This document shows, piece after piece, positions 58,701 to 64,000 of a stretch of DNA of 64,000 nt. A program made the position numbers and the translations under genes. Positions within the stretch are counted from its first letter, which is position 1; the number at the start of each line of letters is the position of its first letter. This DNA comes from Phoronis australis (Eukaryota; Phoronida; Phoronidae), in assembly GCA_002633005.1 (NCBI GenBank), contig NMRA01000364.1, forward strand, positions 294,398-358,397, given 5' to 3'. The notes under the pieces are model-generated. The model was given only the letters and a program-made list of their open reading frames with translations, did no database searches and was not told the origin of the DNA.

Positions 58701-61700
58701 CTAATCAGAGCAAAGAGGTGCCGGAACATGAAAAAACAGAGACAGGGAAAAATGGACACGGCTTTCCTTCTCGGATAATGCAAAAACTGGGCTGAGAAAT
58801 TCCGATTGTGGAATGAGATGGTTCATCAACGTTTATCCATCAACTTAAATGGTCCCCTGTGGAAGAGTTTGATATGTGCAGTTTGAATTTTCAAGGTAGA
58901 AACCGTATTCTGTCCTAACTGAGTGTGACAATAGAAGCTTGCGATTAGTTTATTGCTCATGAACTCTATTCATTTAACTGTGCATTATCACTGCGCATTA
59001 TCACAGTAATATTTTCTAGACCACCATGATTCATTAGTGTCTCCCCCATGTGACAACCATGTCTCGTATCTCAATTCTGATGAGACACTGTCTCCTTTCT
59101 GTGATTTCCCACAGCAATCACTGGAAAGTCTTAATTTACAAAATGGAAACAAACGAAATTCTGTTTGCTTAAACGATTACTCAATTTTTTGAAAATGGAA
59201 GATCATTGTCTCTTCACTGCCTACACACAAAATCTGAAATAATTTTAGAAAACGCAGCAAAAGAAAAGTTTCATGAGCTAAACCGTTATTACGCAGTGGA
59301 AGTAAACCATTGAAACCTGCTCAAATACATGTGGATCAAGCTTGTTCATCGAATGATTCAAGCGAAAAAACCCAACAATTTCCTGCAGTAAAACTTAATG
59401 ACCTGGCTGTAGCTCACAAGGCACTTATCATGAATTTGGTGTTCTGTACACAGCCACAGCTCTGCTAGCAGACAGGGCAATAAAAGAAGTTTGCTGGAGA
59501 TAGCACCATAAATTGTGGTCAGCTGGAAAAGACCCATGAGAACCATTCAGCCTGGAGTCTGAGCCTATAAATTTACAGCCTTTCCACTGCAATGTTTTAC
59601 ATAACATCCCACTCTGGGAGATATCCGTCTTTGTGGGAATGAGCCAAGTGAAATAGGGCTTTGCTGGGACAAATTACAGAGGACCCCACTGACTTGTGAA
59701 ACATGCTTGTATGTGTGTGCAATTTCTGGCCAGCCAATCAGGTCAGAGGACCAGCCAATTTCAGTCAAACATGAGCTGTGGTGTTGCTAGTTAACGTCCC
59801 TCATTACACACATCCCCTGTACAGTGTTGGCTCAATGTAGGTCAGCCTGCAACAGGCCAGTGGTTAACAGTTTTCTAAAGCTGGCTGAAGAGTTGATGAT
59901 GTTATTAGCCACAGCAGTACCAGGCTTACAGAGCCAGCCCCAAGCCAGCTTATCAGGTATCTCAAGAGGTCACAATGATACTGCCCAATAATTTCATGAA
60001 GGAGTGCAGATAGCAGTGGCTATGGCCTCTCCAATATCAATAAGACAACTGAGGAAATTGGCTTACAGGCGGAGCACACCTGCAGAGGACCAAGGGGCAG
60101 CGGAAATAGTATATTGGGGCTTCTTCTCTAAATCCCAAGTAAAGCCTCAGTGGTCAATCCAGACAGTCAATGAAAGGATCTTTCAAAAGATTAAACACAT
60201 AGTTACCACAGGAACAACTGCCAATCAGAAAAGTCTAATTTCTTTGGAAAAAAATGAATAATTTGGGACGAAAATAATCGCCAGATATGCCCTTTCTTCA
60301 GTTTTTAATAAACTAAGGCTGCAAGCCATAAATGACCAAATTATACGGAAAACCATGGAAGCTATGGTACAAAACGTAAAAAATGGTAAGGCATTACTTT
60401 CATGTTACTTATTGTTTAAAAAAATAAGAAAATAAAATTTTCACTGGCCAGCCACATTGTGCACTATATTGGTGAAGAATTAACAAACTACCAAACAGTA
60501 GCAATTTAAACAAGTGCGTGAATATTTGAATGGCCTTGGCCTACTATGGAGTAGATGAAGTAACATAAATTTCAATATGGTGTCCTACTAAACTGAACTG
60601 TAATCCAATTTCTAATTGCTACAAAAACAGATTAAAACAGATTAGCAAATAACCTAAGTCTCTAGAGAAAGCATGTGGAACTTGGATAGGCCAATAAGAA
60701 AGAGACAGTGGGAGGGAATCTGTCATTCATTATCCATTGATCAACGTCATAATGTTATATGTCTTTCCAGGGATGGCAGGGGTATTAAGGCATAACTTAA
60801 AGCCAAGAGAGACGCTGTAGCCCCAATACAATAACACAAGCTGCGTTTTTTCATTCAGACTGGCTGTCTACAACGATTGATTACGTATACTGGCTATATT
60901 GTGTTCTAGTTAATAGATCAGTAATGAGATCCTGAAAACAGAGTACCCGTGTGACCTCGAGCCGTCACCGAGGTTCGATTGGAAGCCATCAAAAGTGACC
61001 ACACAGCTAATTCACAGCAAAAGTATGAGCAGCCACCACCCATGAGGAGAAAGTACAAAACAAGAAAAGAGCGGCTGTGGTCGGGATACCTAGGGGGCAG
61101 ATTGAAATCACAAGTAAATGTCCTGAATAAAGTGTTCCCCATTATTAGTTGTCATCCAACTGCACAACAGCAAAACCACATTGGGAAGGGAAACAACCCT
61201 TTTGGTGTAACACTTAGTTAAAATAAATATTCTTGGTTATGTTGGACATATATTTTTTCCTGTTAAAGATGGCAAAAAATGAAAAATGAATTAGACCATT
61301 TACTGCCATAAAATCAGCCTCATATTCCTTACCGTAATTGGATTCTTTTCAATTTAACGACATTCAGTCGTTTTGTAGAGGTTTCAATCCATGTTGGCAA
61401 TGGAAATAGAATTTGATCATGACAAGGGATGTTATGGCATTGATTTTAGGGGAACAAAAGGCCCAATTAGATTTTCCATGTTAGTCAGGAGAAACGCAGT
61501 TTCACTGGTGCCTTGGCGTGTATTTACAATCCATGAAACAAAAGAGATGAAGTCCCAGCAAAAGGCCGATAGCATCTTGGTTTTTCATTCACTTCCATTA
61601 ATACAACTCATGACTGATAAAGGCTGCTTTCAATGTCGAATAGGACACCAAGATGGGGTCCTTTGATGGGACGTTCACAGACACTTTCCATTGGTCCTTG

Positions 61701-64000
61701 GAAAGTAAGTACATGCTAGCAGAACAGCAAACAACACGGAACATGTATCTCCAATACGACTAGACATTTTGATTTTCACCACGTGTAAAATAAAACAAAA
61801 GGCAGTGTTCCCATTTATGCGCGACAATTGGAATAACAATTCAACCACGATTTCATTGGAAATTGGCACTCCAGCGCAACTTTGAATTTATTAAAAGTCA
61901 ATGAAAGTTACTTTGAAGTCACCTGCTTGATGATCAGTCAATAAAGAAAACATCCACACTAACTTGATCCATGTTACTTTCCGATAGAGAAGATATCGAC
62001 TAGGTACCAAAATTTGTATGTACTCAAACCCAATTTATTCATTTGCATAATGTACCGTGTAATCTGTGTTTTGCCAGTAAACATTTTGCTCTGGAAAAGC
62101 AAGAAGACGCTGCAAAAGTTTTCCAATACAGGGCATTGATCAGCGGCACACATAGAGTGTGCACCGCTCAGCCAAAATATTGTGCTTTCTTTGCAACCTT
62201 CCAGCTTGACTGGGTTCAAATAAAGCTGATTATACCCCTTTGTACTGGGTCGAGGTTAGAACAAAGCCGTTCACACCTTAACCAAAACCAATATTGATAG
62301 CATTACTTACACAGTGGCTGAAATAACACACATTAAACGAGCCGAGAAATATATCACGGAGCTGACGATCGAATGATAACTTTTTTGTCTTTGGTAGAAA
62401 ACAATGAGAGAGCTCAACACAGTTTTGTACCTGGGATCTATAGAGAGGGAAAGAGAGAGAAACGTGAATAGAATGGAATAGAATGAAAACAACAAATGGT
62501 CACAGGGGTTCAGAGTAGCCTTGTTTTGTGGGACCCATTAAAGAGACTACACTGTCCACTGGGCTGGCTCACAATGCACCTTTCATGGACGAACAAAGCA
62601 GGCGGGGGTCAGAGTAAAGCATACAAAGCCGCTAGCTCTTGGGGCTAAAGAATAAACATATAGGTTTTGGAATTTGCATTCACTCTGCACAACAAAAACG
62701 TGCTGTGGAATTTCAATTTACTCAAGACCACCACCACTACCAGCATCACCACTGGGTGACCTGTAAACTCTGCTAACACTAAACATCTTGGAAAACCTGG
62801 CATCAATAGATCACATGGATGGAATCTGAGAAGTGGCCTAACACACGCACACACTTGCACTGGCTCAAACAGCACCACACAACACAACAATTGAGACACA
62901 AGTGCTGCCACTGCAGACAAAGGGGATTTTGACCAAGCTTGACCTCTTGGACATAAGAGAATACCTGAATTTCTCAAACACGTACTATTGAAATATGCAC
63001 AACACTACACAACAACCTGGACAAACACGCACCAATGCTAGACAACGGGCGACTGCTGATCAGGTGATGAGACAAATTCTACACAATTCATTCGCAGTCC
63101 TTAAATACGAATGCAGGCCATTGAAAGGGCTTGTCTACATTTAGAAAAGCTACCGGTATATACCAAAACGCAAATTTAAGAATGACACCATTGGACTGAT
63201 TCCCTGATGGTGAATAAAGAACACAAGATTGTTTAAAACTATCAAAAAGTGTCAAATTTTATCCAGAGAATTAACAATACTAGATATACAACATAATTAC
63301 TAGTTTATAAAGACAATCCCACCCCAGTTTCGAAATGAAGCGTGGCTCAAACTTTAACCGTTTGAGCACTTTTCGGTTCACCGCAGTTTAGAAGGGTACC
63401 CTGCCCACTTGGTGGCACAAAGCAGTTGGTAATAGCCTGCAGTATTGAAACACTTCCACATATAGACGAAAAACAAACTCAGCCACTGTGAGCTGTGTTC
63501 ACGAGTAAGTCTATGGATAATGGAGAAAATACCACCAACGAAAAATCTCTCACTGCGGGAGTCTAAAAGATGCCTGCATTGACCTTTCCTCATGCATATT
63601 AGAGATTTGTTTTGACAACTAAGCAGAGCCCAATGGTTGGAGCACTAGAAATCATCATCCGCCATCCAGTCAAAGAGGAAAGCACTGTTGACTTAACCAG
63701 AATCACATGCGTGACTTGACCCCTACTCAAGAACAGGAGGCCTTCCAATAAAGATCAGTTGGCTACGACATAAAACAAAAATGCTTTGATCTCGAGAGCG
63801 GCAAGGATATCACTTACATGCTCGCCAAGTGATGCCTGCAGATAAAAAAGCTCAAAAAATAATCTGGCGACCAACTGAAGAAAATTGTTTTAGCAATTTG
63901 AGACTCGGGCAACTGTGGTTAGCTATTCTCAGGTCAGTATTATGATGGGAAAAACAAGAATGCGAAGTCTGTAGAAGCAAAATTTCACATTTTTAATCAA
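55742..64000 (-). other. Large Axin intron (5' end beyond window)
   Basis: More than 8 kb with no RGS-domain or tankyrase-binding sequence in any minus-strand frame I could read. Short ORFs are incidental. It contains TCF-type sites at 61660 and 63783 and the microexon candidate at 63818. Confidence 0.55.
63818..63835 (-). CDS. Axin: Candidate 18-nt Axin microexon
   Basis: GCATCACTTGGCGAGCAT is preceded on the minus strand by the strong acceptor CTTTTTTATCTGCAG and followed by a consensus donor GTAAGTG. With the phase required by the exon at 55595-55741 it would add HHLAS and complete a Met codon, inserting six residues without a frameshift. I do not recognise these residues in other Axins, so it may be chance or an alternative exon. 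Confidence 0.25.

Larger units (their letters stand above)
43220..63791. promoter_or_regulatory. Further TCF/LEF consensus sites in Axin introns
   Basis: Exact SCTTTGATS matches on either strand, outside the main cluster: 43220-43228, 44822-44830, 47571-47579, 48590-48598, 50064-50072, 61660-61668 and 63783-63791. Single sites are weak evidence; the density is what stands out. Confidence 0.35.

Noticed and set aside
56005-63600. Search for the Axin RGS domain in the large 5' intron
   Set aside because: No minus-strand frame shows RGS-like sequence; these exons are presumed to lie outside the window.

Overview
This is animal nuclear DNA: AT-rich, intron-split coding with GT-AG splice sites, tRNA-derived SINEs, degenerate transposon remnants and long non-coding stretches. 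It looks like an invertebrate metazoan. I cannot fix the phylum from sequence alone. A single ambiguous base (N, 9727) marks an assembly join.

Layout. (1) 1-16096, plus strand: the 3' part of a CEP112 (CCDC46) orthologue, a coiled-coil centrosomal protein. Thirteen exons from 651 to the stop at 16096 give 563 residues in one consistent reading frame. Three consecutive exons (87, 63 and 150 nt) occur twice, at 6443-9274 and 11079-13793. Between the copies lie the N and a 5' fragment of a THAP-domain gene on the minus strand. The duplication is most simply two unmerged haplotype contigs, although an in-frame 100-codon tandem duplication is possible. (2) 16097-about 19160: probable CEP112 3'UTR with a 10-copy 26-bp minisatellite. 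(3) 19283-20541: a transposon-like element whose core is eight degenerate ~145-bp units in A-B-C order. (4) 20542-37500: intergenic DNA with diverged dispersed repeats, a MITE-like element and a large low-complexity block; I support no gene there. (5) 37500-55741, minus strand: the C-terminal two thirds of Axin, the Wnt-pathway scaffold. Nine exons cover the Ser-rich linker, the GSK3-binding segment, the beta-catenin-binding helix, a His-rich segment and the complete DIX domain with stop at 39138. The RGS and tankyrase-binding exons must lie beyond 64000. (6) 55742-64000: a large Axin intron, with one candidate 18-nt microexon at 63818-63835.

AXIN2 and CEP112 are also neighbours on human chromosome 17q24, so the window records an ancient linkage; here the genes are tail to tail. 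The most interesting signal is regulatory. Axin introns carry ten exact matches to the TCF/LEF consensus SCTTTGATS, three of them within about 1 kb (52349-53392), and one lies 3 bp from a GCCGCCR helper motif of the kind read by C-clamp TCFs. This suggests direct Wnt feedback on Axin, as known for vertebrate AXIN2.
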